Of a stretch of 64,000 bases of DNA, positions 20,725 to 32,059 are shown piece after piece. Position 1 is the stretch's first letter; the number at the start of each line of letters is the position of its first letter. The notes below the pieces were generated by a model. The model did no database searches. It was not told the origin of the DNA and saw only the letters and a list, made by a program, of their open reading frames with translations. This stretch comes from Mycoplasmataceae bacterium (GTDB lineage Bacteria; Bacillota_I; Bacilli_A; Mycoplasmatales; Mycoplasmoidaceae), in assembly GCA_031265955.1 (NCBI GenBank), contig JAISBY010000004.1:55891-119890 (forward strand). Reading direction: 5' to 3'. The position numbers and the translations under genes were made by a program.

Positions 20725-22217
20725 TGCTTAAAATGACGTATCCCAGTAAATATCATTGCAATATGATGCTCGTTGGCCGCATCAATTGATTCTTGGTCTC
20801 TTAAAGAACCGCCTGGTTGAATGATAGCTTTAATATCATTCTTAGCCGCTTCATCAACTATGTCTCTGAATGGGAAGAACGCATCAGAAGCTAATACCGT
20901 TGCTCCTCTGCCACGTTTTAATGCATCGATTGTCGGTCAAATTCGATTAACTTGTCCACCGCCAATACCTACAGCTACACCATCATTTGCGACGATAATG
21001 GCATTTGATTTTACAAACTTCACAACGCGCATTGCAAATAACAAATCTTTCATTTGTGCATCGGTTGGCGTAACTTTTGTAACAACTTTTAATTCATCAG
21101 TAAATTTAACATCTTCTGATTGCACTAATAGTCCACCATCAACCGAAACAATTGTATGAGTATCTTGAGGTTTGTGTTTAAATTTGATAACTCTTAAATT
21201 CTTTTTAGTTTTCAAAATATTCAGTGCTTCTTCTTCATATTCTGGTGCAGCGACTACTTCTAAAAATATCTTAACCATCTCACTAGCAACATCTTTTGTA
21301 ACTCTACGGTTAAATGAAACTATGCCACCAAAAATACTTGTAGGATCAACTGCATATGCTCTTGCATAGGCATCCATACTATCTTTGCCAATAGCGAATC
21401 CACATGGTGTGTTATGTTTTAGTGCACAACATGCAGGCTCATCAAAATCACATACCGCCTTTCACGCAATATCAACATCTTTTAAATTGTTGTATGATAG
21501 CTCCTTACCATTCAATACTTCAAATGTATTCATAGCACCATCGAGTATTGTAGAACCGTAAAATGAAGCAGACTGATGTGGATTTTCGCCATACCTTAGC
21601 GATTGTTTCTTTTTAAAAGAAGCATTAATATAGTCAGGATACTCATCCCGAAGCATAAATTGGCTTACTGCAGCATCATAAGCACTCATTAGGTTAAAGA
21701 CCTTGCCAGCCAACTTTCTTTTGAATTCTATCACAACATTACCTTTAACCATTTGGTGTTGAACTTCTTGATAGTCATTTTTATCACAAACGACAATAAC
21801 ATCCTGAAAGTTTTTAGCAGCAGCTCTTAACATTGTTGGGCCACCAATATCGATAAATTCTACTTTCTGTTCAAATGATAAATTTTCTTTAACTTTATCA
21901 AAAAATGGATAGAGATTAACTATTACCAAATCAATTGCATTGATTTGGTGTTCAGTAATTTTGTCCATATGGGCTTTTTGATTACGAATAGCTAAAATTC
22001 CACCGTGAATAGCCGGATGCAATGTTTTGACTCTACCATCTAGTATTTCAGGAAACTGCGTTATTTCCTCAACATCTATTACTGGTATCTTATTTTCTTT
22101 TAAATATTTATATGTACCACCAGTAGAAATAATCTCAATATTTTGTGAAACTAAAAATTTTGCAAAATCTAAAATACTATCTTTATCATAGATACTAATC
22201 AATGCACGTTTTATCAT
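20721..22217 (-). CDS. purH: bifunctional AICAR transformylase/IMP cyclohydrolase
   Basis: 498 aa, normal length. Final two steps to IMP. The N-terminal cyclohydrolase (MGS-like fold, [42 protein letters not shown]) is followed by the transformylase with the [14 protein letters not shown] motif and the C-terminal [12 protein letters not shown] end. Two UGA Trp codons. It requires 10-formyl-THF. Monocistronic, facing away from the ferredoxin gene at 22370. Confidence 0.97.
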
Positions 22218-22334
22218 ATGACAAAATTATAGTAATTTTTGAAACTATTGTCCAAACGCAAATAAAATGCAGATATTTAGGTGGGGGTACTTTGATGTTA
22301 CACTCCGCTTTGAAGGAATAAATAACTATATCTG

Positions 22335-22361
22335 TTGACAAAACGGGGGGGGATATATAAT
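22335..22361 (+). promoter_or_regulatory. promoter with poly-G spacer (probably phase-variable)
   Basis: Consensus TTGACA (22335-22340) and TATAAT (22356-22361) with a 15-base spacer that holds a run of eight G (22345-22352). Adding one to three G would bring it to the optimal 16-18. The ATG at 22370 is 8 bases after the -10 box, so the message should be leaderless. Same layout as at 7709. Confidence 0.75.
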
Positions 22362-22369
22362 ATTTTAAT

Positions 22370-23113
22370 ATGACAGTTTTATATTTTACAGCTACTGGTA
22401 ATTCCTTGTATGTTGCTAAACAATTAGGCACAAAATTATTATCCATACCTCATTGCATAAAAACCAATATGTACACCATTGAAGATGATGCTGTTGGAAT
22501 TATTGCTCCAGTCTACGGGTTTGCCCTTCCTAAACTTGTTCTTAATTTTTTAGACAAAGTTCATATTGAAGCCAAATATAAATTTTTAATTGGTACTTAT
22601 GGAAGTTGAGCTTCTAATTTTTTGAAACATACAAAAAACAAATACTCATCTATTAGGTTTAATTACTTGAATCAAGTAAAGATGGTGGATAACTTCGTAA
22701 TTGGTTATGATTCTCAAAAACAAATTAAGAATGCTTACAAGAAACACATTGATGATGCAATTAATATGGTTAAACAAGATATTAACGCTCGCAAGACTAA
22801 AACAAAATTTCATTTTAAATTATCCGCACCATTTGCATTTTTAATTCGCAGCATTGCAAAAAATTGCGGCATCCGCGGAATATATGTAGATGCAAATAAA
22901 TGCACTAAATGCGGCATTTGTACAAAGGTTTGTCCCAGTGGCAATATAACTTTACAAAATCAGCCAACATTTGCTAACAATTGCACTAATTGTTTAGCTT
23001 GTGTGCATCATTGCCCGCAAAAAGCCGTTCATTGTAAAGGCGAAAAAAACACCAATCGTTTTATTAACGAACATGTGACAGTTCAAGAAATCATTAAAGC
23101 TAATTCTGAATAG
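22370..23113 (+). CDS. EFR1-type flavodoxin/ferredoxin fusion
   Basis: 247 aa. The N-terminus is flavodoxin-like (VLYFTATGNSLYVAK, the FMN phosphate loop; then IIAPVYGFALPK), and the C-terminus carries two 4Fe-4S motifs, CTKCGICTKVCP and CTNCLACVHHCP. This is the EFRO/EFR1 family seen in anaerobic Firmicutes, an electron carrier of unknown partner. Fe-S proteins are scarce in mycoplasmas, so this suggests an anaerobic, gut-like habitat or transfer. It overlaps convergent purN by 14 bases. One UGA Trp. Promoter with a G tract. Confidence 0.9.
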
Positions 23114-23693
23114 AATTATTTGTTTTATTGGCTAACAAAGCGATTGCCTTTGGCAGTAATTTATGTTCTATTAACAAAATACGTGCAGCAAGTGTTTTAG
23201 GAGTGTCGTTAGATAGAACCTTCACTTTTTCTTGCAAAATTATTTTTCCTTCATCAACTGCTTCATTAACAAAATGAACAGTACAACCGGATTCAGTTTC
23301 TTTAGCGCTAATGACAGCTTCATGAATGTAATGGCCATACATCCCTGGGCCACCAAATTTAGGTAATAAAGCAGGATGAATATTAATTATTTTATTTTTG
23401 TAAGTTTTAAGTAAGTCACCTTTCAGAATTCCTAAATAGCCTGCCAATACAATTAAATCAATATGTCTATTAACAGTTGCATTTAATATTTGATTGCTTG
23501 GATTTTCATATTGCTTTTTAGAAACGACTAAAGTTTCAATATTATACTTTTTAGCACGTTCCAATGCATATGCGTGATGGTTAGAAGAAATAACTAGTGC
23601 TATTTGAGCGTTTAGCTGCTTTTGCTCTATCGCGTCAATAATGGATTGTAAATTCGTTCCTCCGCCGCTGACTAAAACTGCTATTTTAAACAA
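23100..23693 (-). CDS. purN: phosphoribosylglycinamide formyltransferase
   Basis: 197 aa. Uses 10-formyl-THF to formylate GAR. Typical motifs: VLVSGGGTNLQSII at residues 6-19, NIHPALLPKFGGPGMYG with the catalytic His, and GCTVHFVNEAVDEGKIILQ with the catalytic Asp. It overlaps purM by 13 bases, so translation is coupled, and sits at the end of the pst-phoU-purM-purN run. Confidence 0.96.
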   Translation of the reverse strand: MFKIAVLVSGGGTNLQSIIDAIEQKQLNAQIALVISSNHHAYALERAKKYNIETLVVSKKQYENPSNQILNATVNRHIDLIVLAGYLGILKGDLLKTYKNKIINIHPALLPKFGGPGMYGHYIHEAVISAKETESGCTVHFVNEAVDEGKIILQEKVKVLSNDTPKTLAARILLIEHKLLPKAIALLANKTNNSIQN

Positions 23694-24694
23694 ATTGGTT
23701 CCTTTCCTTTAGTGATATAACCAATCTCATAAGCTTTCTCACCATGTTTGTTCAAAAATTGAATTGACTTTTTTACATCCTCTTTAGCAACACAAACAAT
23801 AAAACCAATACCCATATTAAAAGTATTGTACATATGTTCTAAAGTAACTCCCCTTTGATTAATTAACTTAAATATCTCAGGAAGAGGATAACTATTCCTT
23901 TTAATCACAATTTGCAGCCCAGATTTATTAAACATTCTAGGAGCATTTTCTATGAATCCACCGCCAGTAATATGAGCCATCCCTTTAATTTCTACATATT
24001 TCATTAAAGCTAAAATAGGTTTAACATAAATTTTTGTTGGCGTTAATAGGGTTTGTCAAATAGGTTTGTCTTGGAAAGGCTCATTTAAATTTTTAAATAC
24101 TTTACGAATTAAAGAAAAACCGTTGGAATGACAACCACTAGATGCAATTCCTATCAATACATCATTAGGATTAATATTTTTTCCATTAATAATTTTGCTT
24201 TTATCAGCAATTCCTACAGAAAAGCCTGCAAGATCATAGTCACCAGTTTTGTAAAATCCCGGCATCTCAGCTGTCTCACCACCAATTAAAACACTACCGG
24301 ATTGTTTGCAGCCTTCTGCTACACCTTTAACTAACTTGGCAGCAACATGTGCATCTAATTTACCGCAAGCTAAATAATCTAAAAAGAATAAAGGTTGTGC
24401 GCCATGGCATAAAACATCGTTAACGCACATTGCAACACAATCAATACCAACAGTATCGTATTTCTTTTTACTACATGCAATTGCAATCTTAGTTCCAACA
24501 CCATCCGTACCTGATATCAAAATTGGTTCTTTAAATTTTTGTGAAATTTTAAACATTCCTGCGAAAGAACCTAATCCATTCAAAACATTTGAGTTGTATG
24601 TTGCTTTTGCCAATTTCTTAATTAATTTAACTTCTTTATACCCTTCATGGATATTGACGCCGCTTGATTGATATGTTAATTTATTCTTTGACAT
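23681..24694 (-). CDS. purM: AIR synthetase (FGAM cyclo-ligase)
   Basis: 337 aa. Closes the imidazole ring from FGAM using ATP. N-terminal [10 protein letters not shown], the [10 protein letters not shown] loop, [35 protein letters not shown], and C-terminal [16 protein letters not shown] are diagnostic. One UGA Trp. Lies 3 bases after phoU. purL, purF and purE/K/B are not in the window. Confidence 0.97.
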
Positions 24695-24697
24695 AGT

Positions 24698-25384
24698 TTA
24701 AATCTTAGTTGATTGTTTGCTTTGTTTAGAGAAAAACAAATTTGGTTGTTTTATAAAAACAAAATTTTCAGAGATATTAGCCACATGATCCATTAAACGT
24801 TCAATATGTTTAATAATAATGATTGCTCCTTGAAACAAACGTTCAATTTGTTCAACCGAACGATTTTTCAATATTCCAGATAATCGTTCCAACATCTTGT
24901 TGTAACTATTCTTAAAGGAAATGTGAGCGTGTTGACAAGTTTTATAAGTGTCAATAGCAGGTTTGACTTTAAGCGAGTTATAAATTTTAGCAATTCCAGT
25001 CAAAGCACCTTTTAGTGTATCAGCTACTAAACTACGAATCTCATCAGTAATTTTATTATTAACAAAAAAACGAGCTGCACTAACACCATAATCAGCCATT
25101 CTTTCCAAATCTTTAATCGAATTTAAAATAGCAATAATGTAACGAAGGTGATTTGCCATCGGTTCATTCTTCGAGATAGATCAAATACAATCATCTTGAA
25201 TTTGTGCTTCAAAGTGGTTTGATAAATCTTCCCTACGATAAACTTCTTCTAATTCTTTGGAGCCAATTTTTTTATCCTTAATTCCTTTGTAAATATAACG
25301 TCATGTGTTATAAACATGATCATAAAATTTTAAAAACTCCAACTGAAGTTGTTTTTCAGATTGTTTCATTATTTCATAATTCAT
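24698..25384 (-). CDS. phoU: PhoU phosphate transport regulator
   Basis: 228 aa, two PhoU helical repeats; the E/DxxxD-type motifs are visible as LERMADYG and IERLMDHVANISENFVF. PhoU modulates Pst transport and, where present, PhoR signalling; mycoplasmas lack PhoR, so it likely acts on the transporter directly. The start at 25384 has a strong AGAGGGAG site and overlaps the preceding gene's stop (TAATG). In the usual pst operon it follows pstB directly; here two PQ-loop genes intervene. Confidence 0.93.
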
Positions 25385-25737
25385 TATTTGTCTCCCTCTG
25401 GTTCAGACTTTCTATGATTAATTTCTCAATATCTTAGTTCAGTCATGCCCGCTTTCTTAGCACGACTTAAATTCTTAAACTTAATTATCAACGTAGTAAT
25501 GGCAATTGCCACACAAAATAAATTAGAAACCATTGTCGGTAAACCACCACTTATATTTTTATCAATTGTCATACCTAAACCATAAACGGAAAACATTATG
25601 CAAGCAAATGTAAAAATGATGTACATTGGTAAATTAATACCAACTGTATTCTTAGTTTTTAAAACATTAATTAAATTTGGTAGCGAAAATATGCCGATAA
25701 ATACCGCGCCAATAATCATAATAACTGTAGTAGCCAT
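25384..25737 (-). CDS. PQ-loop (SemiSWEET-like) membrane protein A
   Basis: 117 aa with three membrane spans (residues about 5-24, 38-57, 68-87) in the SemiSWEET/PQ-loop plan. The PQ-loop equivalent is LPNLINVLKTKNTVGINLPMY; the motif Gln is Asn here. The C-terminal tail is charged. SemiSWEETs work as dimers moving small solutes such as sugars. It lies 2 bases after a homologous gene, and its stop overlaps the phoU start, so it is embedded in the phosphate operon. Confidence 0.85.
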
Positions 25738-25739
25738 AA

Positions 25740-26177
25740 TTATTCCTTTTCCTCAATAACTTCAACTTTCTCATGATGAGAAAGAGAATGAATTTTGTGT
25801 CGATATTCATCGTAAACAGACTTTAGTTGCAAACAATATTGATGCTCAGTAATTTTCGCCCTTTTAGCTGCAAAATAATTTCTTAATTTTCAAATAAAGA
25901 TTGTACTAGAAACAATACCGCAAATACTTTGAGCAATAATTAATGGTAATCCCGAAGATAAACGCTGTGTTATGTTCGGATCATTGCCAATTCCAATACC
26001 ACAAGCCATTAGAACACCGCCGATTAAAAAACACAAACAACCTATTAAATATATAAAATACATTGGAATATTGATGTAACTAGTGTTCTTTGTCTTAATA
26101 ATGCTTATTAATTGTGGCACTGTAAAAATAGAAATTGCTCCTGACGCTATTAATCCAACGTAAAAATACCAACTCAT
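25740..26177 (-). CDS. PQ-loop (SemiSWEET-like) membrane protein B
   Basis: 145 aa, three hydrophobic spans and an intact PQ motif in TVPQLISIIKTKNTSYINIPMY, near residues 19-40. The C-terminal tail (about 50 residues) is charged and His-rich. Clearly paralogous to the next gene downstream, so the two may form a heterodimer. Between pstB (5 bases) and protein A. No known substrate; the operon suggests a role linked to phosphate or phosphorylated solutes. Confidence 0.85.
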
Positions 26178-26182
26178 AATTA

Positions 26183-27163
26183 TTAACCTATCTTTCCAGA
26201 AATATATTCTCTTGTTTTTTTGTGTTTAGGAGAAGTAAACATTTGTTTGGTAGTTCCCATTTCAATTACACTACCCTGTCAAAAGAAAGCGGTGTAATCG
26301 CTCACTCTTTGAGCTTGCGCCATCGAGTGAGTGACAATGATAATTGTAAAATGTTCTTTTAGATGATTAATTAAAATTTCAATTTTACTTGTAGCAATTG
26401 GGTCTAATCCACTAGTAGGCTCATCCATCAACAGCGTTTCTGGTTTTAAAGCAATTGCACGAGCAATACACAAACGTTGTTGCTGTCCACCGGATAGCGA
26501 AGTTCCTAAATCAAATAAATTATGTTTTACTTCATCTCATAGTGCCGCATTTTTTAAGGATTCTTCAACAATGTTATCTAATATCTTTTTATCATTAATA
26601 CCATGCGAGCGGGGACCATAAGCAACGTTTTCATAAATGCTCATCGGAAAAGGCGAAGGTTTTTGAAAAATCATCCCCACTCTTGTCGTTAATTCTAGAG
26701 TACTTAATTTTTTGCTTTCTAAATTTATACCTTTGTCAAAATAAATTCTACCCTCGCTTGATGTAGCGTCAATTTGATTATTCATTCGGTTTAAACAACG
26801 AATGAATGTAGATTTACCACAACCCGATGGCCCGATTAAAGCCGTTACTTTTTTACGTTGAATATTCATATTAACATCTTTTAAAGCGTGCTTTGAATGA
26901 TGGTCGTATCAAAAATTAAATTTTTCCACTTCAAATATGTGCTCTTTGTTAAAAGTTTTCTTTAAAGCATCTACATCTCTATTAGTGTGTTTTGCCATTT
27001 CAACATATAACTTTTTTTGTTTTTTATTCAGACGAACGTATTTAAATCAACGTGTTAAAAAAGAATTAGACAAAACTTCAGAAACTTTAGTGTTATCAGC
27101 TTGTTGCTGATCAATACTTTCAATTTCTTTTTCCTCAGTTTTTAACTCGCGATTTACTGTCAT
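26183..27163 (-). CDS. pstB: phosphate ABC transporter ATP-binding protein
   Basis: 326 aa, longer than typical PstB (about 250) because of an N-terminal extension of about 75 charged residues, as in other mycoplasmas. Walker [10 protein letters not shown] (about 111-119), Q-loop [10 protein letters not shown], signature LSGGQQQR (about 222), Walker [12 protein letters not shown] (about 244), switch His in IIIVTHSM. Energises Pi uptake with the PstCA permease. Confidence 0.96.
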
Positions 27164-27202
27164 TTAATAACTTTCATTATACATTACTTGAATACATATG
27201 TT

Positions 27203-29290
27203 TTAAGTGCTATTATTTCGCTTTTTACGGCGTTCAACTTGCTTTCGTTTGCGAATAGTTTTATGACTAGTCGTTCGTTTCAAAAAATCTTGTTTAGTTA
27301 AGACTTTACTAATCGAAATTTTTGATCGTTCAAAAGTTTCTTGCTGTAAACGAATTCTTTTACTAGATTGAATTATTTTGCGGCGCTTATGATTGTAATA
27401 AGCTGGAATTGCTACATGCACCATTAAAATGATTAACAAAACTAATATTAATGTTACGAAAGCACATTCATACATAATGCTTGTGCCATCATGAACATTT
27501 GCTGTATAAATTTGTGCATAAATTCTTGTTGTTAATGTTTGACCAGGATTCATTAGAGATATTGAACTTGAAGAAGCAAGGCCACTAGTTAAATATAAAG
27601 GTGCCGTTTCCGCCAAAATTCTACCAATTGATAAAACCACGGCAGTAGTAATTCCTTGTTTTGCCGCTGGTAAAACGATTTTCTTAATTGTTTCCCACTT
27701 ACCGGCACCTAGCGCATAAGAATTAGTCCTTAATTCTTTAGGGATACTTTGTAACGCTTGTTGAATGGTACGAATGAAAACTGGTAAGATGACAATTAGT
27801 ATTGTTAATGAACCAGCAATGATTGATTTACCAGCTGTACCTCCAGCCGATAATCCGACGGTTTGAATAAAAAATATTAATCCAAACATTCCAAACAGAA
27901 TAGAAGGTGTTGCTCCTAATGAATCAATAAAGAACAATAGTGTCTTTTTGATTTTACCTTCCTTTGCAAATTCGTTTAGATAAATGGCAATCATTAATGA
28001 CAATGGTAATCCTACACCAATGGCAATAATGATAATCAATAATGTATTCATGAATGCTTGACCAGTCGAATTATTAACAAATGAGAAAATAGTTTGGGTT
28101 GATTGTGTGATAGCAACTCCCCCATATCCCAATAAGTCTATAACAATTCACGATAGAAAACCAAGCGTGAGAACTATAGAAATAATTTCTCAAATAAATT
28201 TGTAGGTACTATATGCATATACAAATTTGTTTTTTTGAATACGCATTGATAAATATTGTGATAAATTTTTTTGTTTATTAATCTTGGAATGATAAGTCAA
28301 TTTTTCTCAGCCAATTTTTATTTGCGATGGAATAAAATGAATAAAATTACCAAAACCTTTTTCAAATTTATTTCATCATCGTCATTTATTACGATTACGT
28401 TTTTTCGTTGCATACATGGCAATCCCGTTCAAAATCATGACAAAAATAAACATAAATAAACCAAAAGCAAATAACAGTGCTTGTAGAGCGGGACCGCCAC
28501 CTTCGGCAAACATATTCGCAGCAATTAAAGCACCAAGCGATCTTAACCCACTTGTAGCCACTGCTCAGAAACCTTCGTTAAATGTGGGATTGTAACCTTG
28601 TGACTGTAAAACCATGGATACCGCCATTGTTTCACCGATTGCTCTAGCGAAAGCGATAATGACACCAACTGTAATTCCGTTTCTTGCATCCCTTTTACAA
28701 ATCTTGTAAATGGATCTTGTTTTAGTATTTCCTAATACCATGGACGCAGATATTAACGTTTTGTCTACTCCATCTAAAGCATTCAAAGATAAAGACACAA
28801 TAGTTGGTAAAACCATAAAGGTCAACATAAAACCAGTGGTGATTAGGTTGTAGGAAGTGGACATATGAAAAACATACTTCAAAACATTACCTAACATTTC
28901 ACATGCAAACAAACCAAAGATAACAGAAGGAATATCAGCTAACAATTCAATTGCGATTCTAACACTTTTTTGATATTTGCTTGGTAAACGATATTTGATA
29001 AACATCGCAGTTTTTATGCCGACAGGAGCCGCTATTAAAATTGCTAAAGCAGATATTAAAATCGTGACACATAGCGGCAACCAAACAGAAGCTTTTTCTT
29101 CCGACATATTAAAATTACCACCAAGTATGCTTCATCCATAAGCTTTAAAACCAGGAACCGAAGCCACTACTATAAAAATAACTAATAAGAAAAAAATTAA
29201 AGCAAATAATCAGGATAAAGACATTGAAACAATCTTTGATGTACGATCAGAGTTTTGTTTCTTTTTTAATAAACTAGTTGCTTTTGCCAC
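27203..29290 (-). CDS. pstA: phosphate ABC transporter permease, PstC-PstA fusion
   Basis: 695 aa, both permeases in one chain as in Mycoplasma pneumoniae-type pst systems. The PstC half (residues about 1-330) contains the EAA-like loop SMVLGNTKTRSIYKICKR; the PstA half (about 350-640) contains SYALGAGKWETIKKIVLP. The joint region, around residues 300-360, is basic and Trp-rich. The last 60 residues are a very basic tail. The start is GTG at 29290, directly after the pstS stop (2-base gap); no better ATG gives the first membrane span. Confidence 0.92.
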
Positions 29291-29292
29291 GA

Positions 29293-30510
29293 TTACTTAT
29301 CCGATATATCTGGAGTTGGAGAAAAACTATAAAGATCAGGTCAAAATCAATCTGCTTCTTTATCTTTAGCCAGATCGTAATCACTTATTCAGTTGTTTAA
29401 ATCTGGATCACCAGGAAACATAAATTCCATTTCTTTTTCACTTAATGTTTTGGCTCCATTAGAGAGCAATAAAGATTTATAAGCATCATCCGATATTAAC
29501 GCCTTAATGAAATTAATTTCAGGTTCTTGTGATTTAGTTAAACTAATCATGCTATTTAATGGTCTAAATCAGTTGTATCCGGCTTCTGTATCTACGGTAT
29601 TAATATCGTATCCTTCATTACCATACGCCATTATTCCGTAACCATTCTTTTTGATTAAGTCTAAATTTTGATTTACAAAGCCTGATGAAAGATAAACAAT
29701 TTGTCCAGGATTATTAGCGCTTTTAAAAATACTCCAAGCACGACTATTGGCCTCATCCGTTTCTACTAAACCGTAGTTTTTTCCATATTGCCCGCTATCA
29801 AAAGCAGCCTGTTGGGCAGACGTTAAATCTCGTTTTTCATCAAAATCTAAATGGGATCCACCCACAAAAGATGACGCCGTTCCTGAAGTTAATGAACCGC
29901 CAGCTCTAACGTAAGGAGTAATAGAAGTATTTTTTAATTTAGTTTGCTGATTGCTTGATAATTGATCTTTAATACTTGGGTTGACAAAATCTCATAATGT
30001 AGGATTATTAATGTTAGAGTCGGATAACCCTGTAAAAATTTTCATAAAATCTTTGATATTATCATCAGAAATTGATAGCAAATTATTCAAATTTATATCA
30101 CTATCATAATTTATCCCCAAATCTTTTGGCGGGATATAAACCATACAGATTGCTTCTCAACCGATTGTAATGGTTTTAATTTTACGATCTTGCCATTCCT
30201 GTCTAAAACCATTTTTACCATCTGGTTGAACAGCTTTGTAAGGATCTTTGGAAGCGTTTCCAATATTAGCAAAACCATTAGCAATCTGTTGAATGCCAAA
30301 ACCGCTACCACCAGCTTCAATGGTAATATCCACATTTTTTTGGGTTTTCATATACTTTTGTGATAAAGTTTCAACAAACGGCTTTACACCACTAGAGCCA
30401 ACACAAGATATTGGTATTTTATTTGATCAACTATTAGAGAAGCCAGCAATTAGGCCTATGGGTATTAAGCATAGACCGATGGTTAGAGAATTCTTAATTC
30501 ATCTTTTCAT
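29293..30510 (-). CDS. pstS: phosphate-binding protein PstS
   Basis: 405 aa. Periplasmic-binding-type Pi receptor held at the membrane by its N-terminal hydrophobic segment (LTIGLCLIPIGLIAG). The Pi-binding loop near SCVGSSGVKPF and the GGSGFGIQQIANG and GGSLTSGTASSF segments match PstS. There is no clear lipobox ahead of the Cys in PISCVGSSG, so an uncleaved anchor is likely. Internal Trp include several UGA. First gene of the pst operon. Confidence 0.93.
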
Positions 30511-30717
30511 GTGTGAAGATTAATAGCCAATTCGCTACCAAGTATATTAAATAACTTGCTTATTTTAAAGAAAACTAATAATAATTTTTATGTTCTAAAT
30601 AACTACGCTTTATTGTTTATTAAATGTAAGCAAATTCACTAAAAAAATAGTCTAATCAAACCAAGGCAAAATATCAAATTTAAATTGCCCAAATAAAAAA
30701 GTAGAGGGAAAATAATA

Positions 30718-32058
30718 ATGTTTCATATAAATGCCAAGAATACACACAATATTACATTAATTGCTTCAATAGATAAAGACCAAGATGTTTGAAAAATTGT
30801 GAAAGAAAAAAATAAGATTGTTTTTTACTTACCTAGCGAAATTAATCTTCCTGAGCTTGGCAAAAAATTAGTTCAATATTTTCGAAAATTAAATGAACCC
30901 ATTAACATTGATGTAGATAGTTTCATTAAACATTACAATCCTCAATGACAATGTTCTATGTTACTAACATTGTTTTCTAATAATGAAGCTGTTTTTGACA
31001 TACCTTTCAGTCAAAAGACTAAAGAGCAAAAGTTTCTGATCAACAATTTTATGATCTCTAAATCTTTTTCTAATGTTATTTTAAAAGAAGCTTTAACAAT
31101 CATTGAAGCAGAAAAATTTGCTAGAAAATATGAGTGGATGCCTGCTAATTTGTGTACTGGCGATCGTTGAGAGAAGGAAATTATTAGTAAATTTCGCGAG
31201 TTCAAAAATGATGTCAAAATTAATGTTTTGGATAAATCACAATTAATTAAAAAAAAGATGGAATTAATATTAGGCGTAGGTAAAGCCTCACCCAAGGAAA
31301 ATTGACCAAGGCTGATAACGTTAGAATACAACAATAAACCGAGTGCTAAAAGAATAGCGTTTGTAGGGAAAGGTATTTTATTTGATACCGGTGGGGTGTC
31401 GCTTAAAACCCCGCCAGCTAAAATGCAACGTATGCATTCTGATATGACTGGGGCAGCAGTTGTTTTAGGAACAATTTTGGCTTTGGTAAAAATGAAAGCC
31501 AAAGTTAATGTTGTGGGCGTGCTGGCAATTGCTCGTAATGATGTTGGTAGTGAAGCTTATGTGGTTCAAGATATTTTAAAATCATACGAAGGTACCACCG
31601 TGGAAATTGTTAACACTGATTCCGAAGGACGCTTAGTTTTAGCTGATGGTATCGCTTACGCTTGGAAAGATTTGAAAGCCAAAACTATTCTAACGATAGG
31701 AACCCTTTCCGGTGGAACAATTTATGCCTTAGGGCAAACTTATACACCAATTTGAACTACCAATGGAAATGATTGAAAAATCATGCAAAAAGCTGCCCAA
31801 TATGCTGGAGAATTCGTGTGACCAATGCCTTTTAATGATGAATATCGTCAAGAACTGTACACATCAAAGATGGCTGACATTTCTAATACCAATTTAAATA
31901 TGGTAGCGTCAGGTTGTGTATCAGCTGAGTTTATGAAAACTTTCATTGGACCAACTGATTACATTCATTGTGATATTGTGGGGTCAGTTGAATATACAAA
32001 CACACCAATACCAACTTTATTAAAAACATTAGTTTATTTTGCTAAGGAGTATAAATAA
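30718..32058 (+). CDS. pepA: leucyl aminopeptidase (M17)
   Basis: 446 aa. Cytosolic Zn/Mn exopeptidase releasing amino acids from imported peptides. C-terminal catalytic domain: GKGILFDTGGVSLK, HSDMTGAA, and the metal-binding NTDSEGRLVLADG, where the usual Ala of NTDAEGR is Ser; the metal ligands and the bicarbonate-binding Arg are kept. The start at 30718 has an AGAGGGA site. It lies one base before an amino acid permease, fitting a peptide/amino acid scavenging pair. Six or more UGA Trp. Confidence 0.95.
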
Positions 32059-32059
32059 A

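Noticed and set aside
31011..31502. Long minus-strand frame opposite pepA
   Set aside because: Antisense to a well-conserved aminopeptidase; no homology-like motif and no ribosome site.
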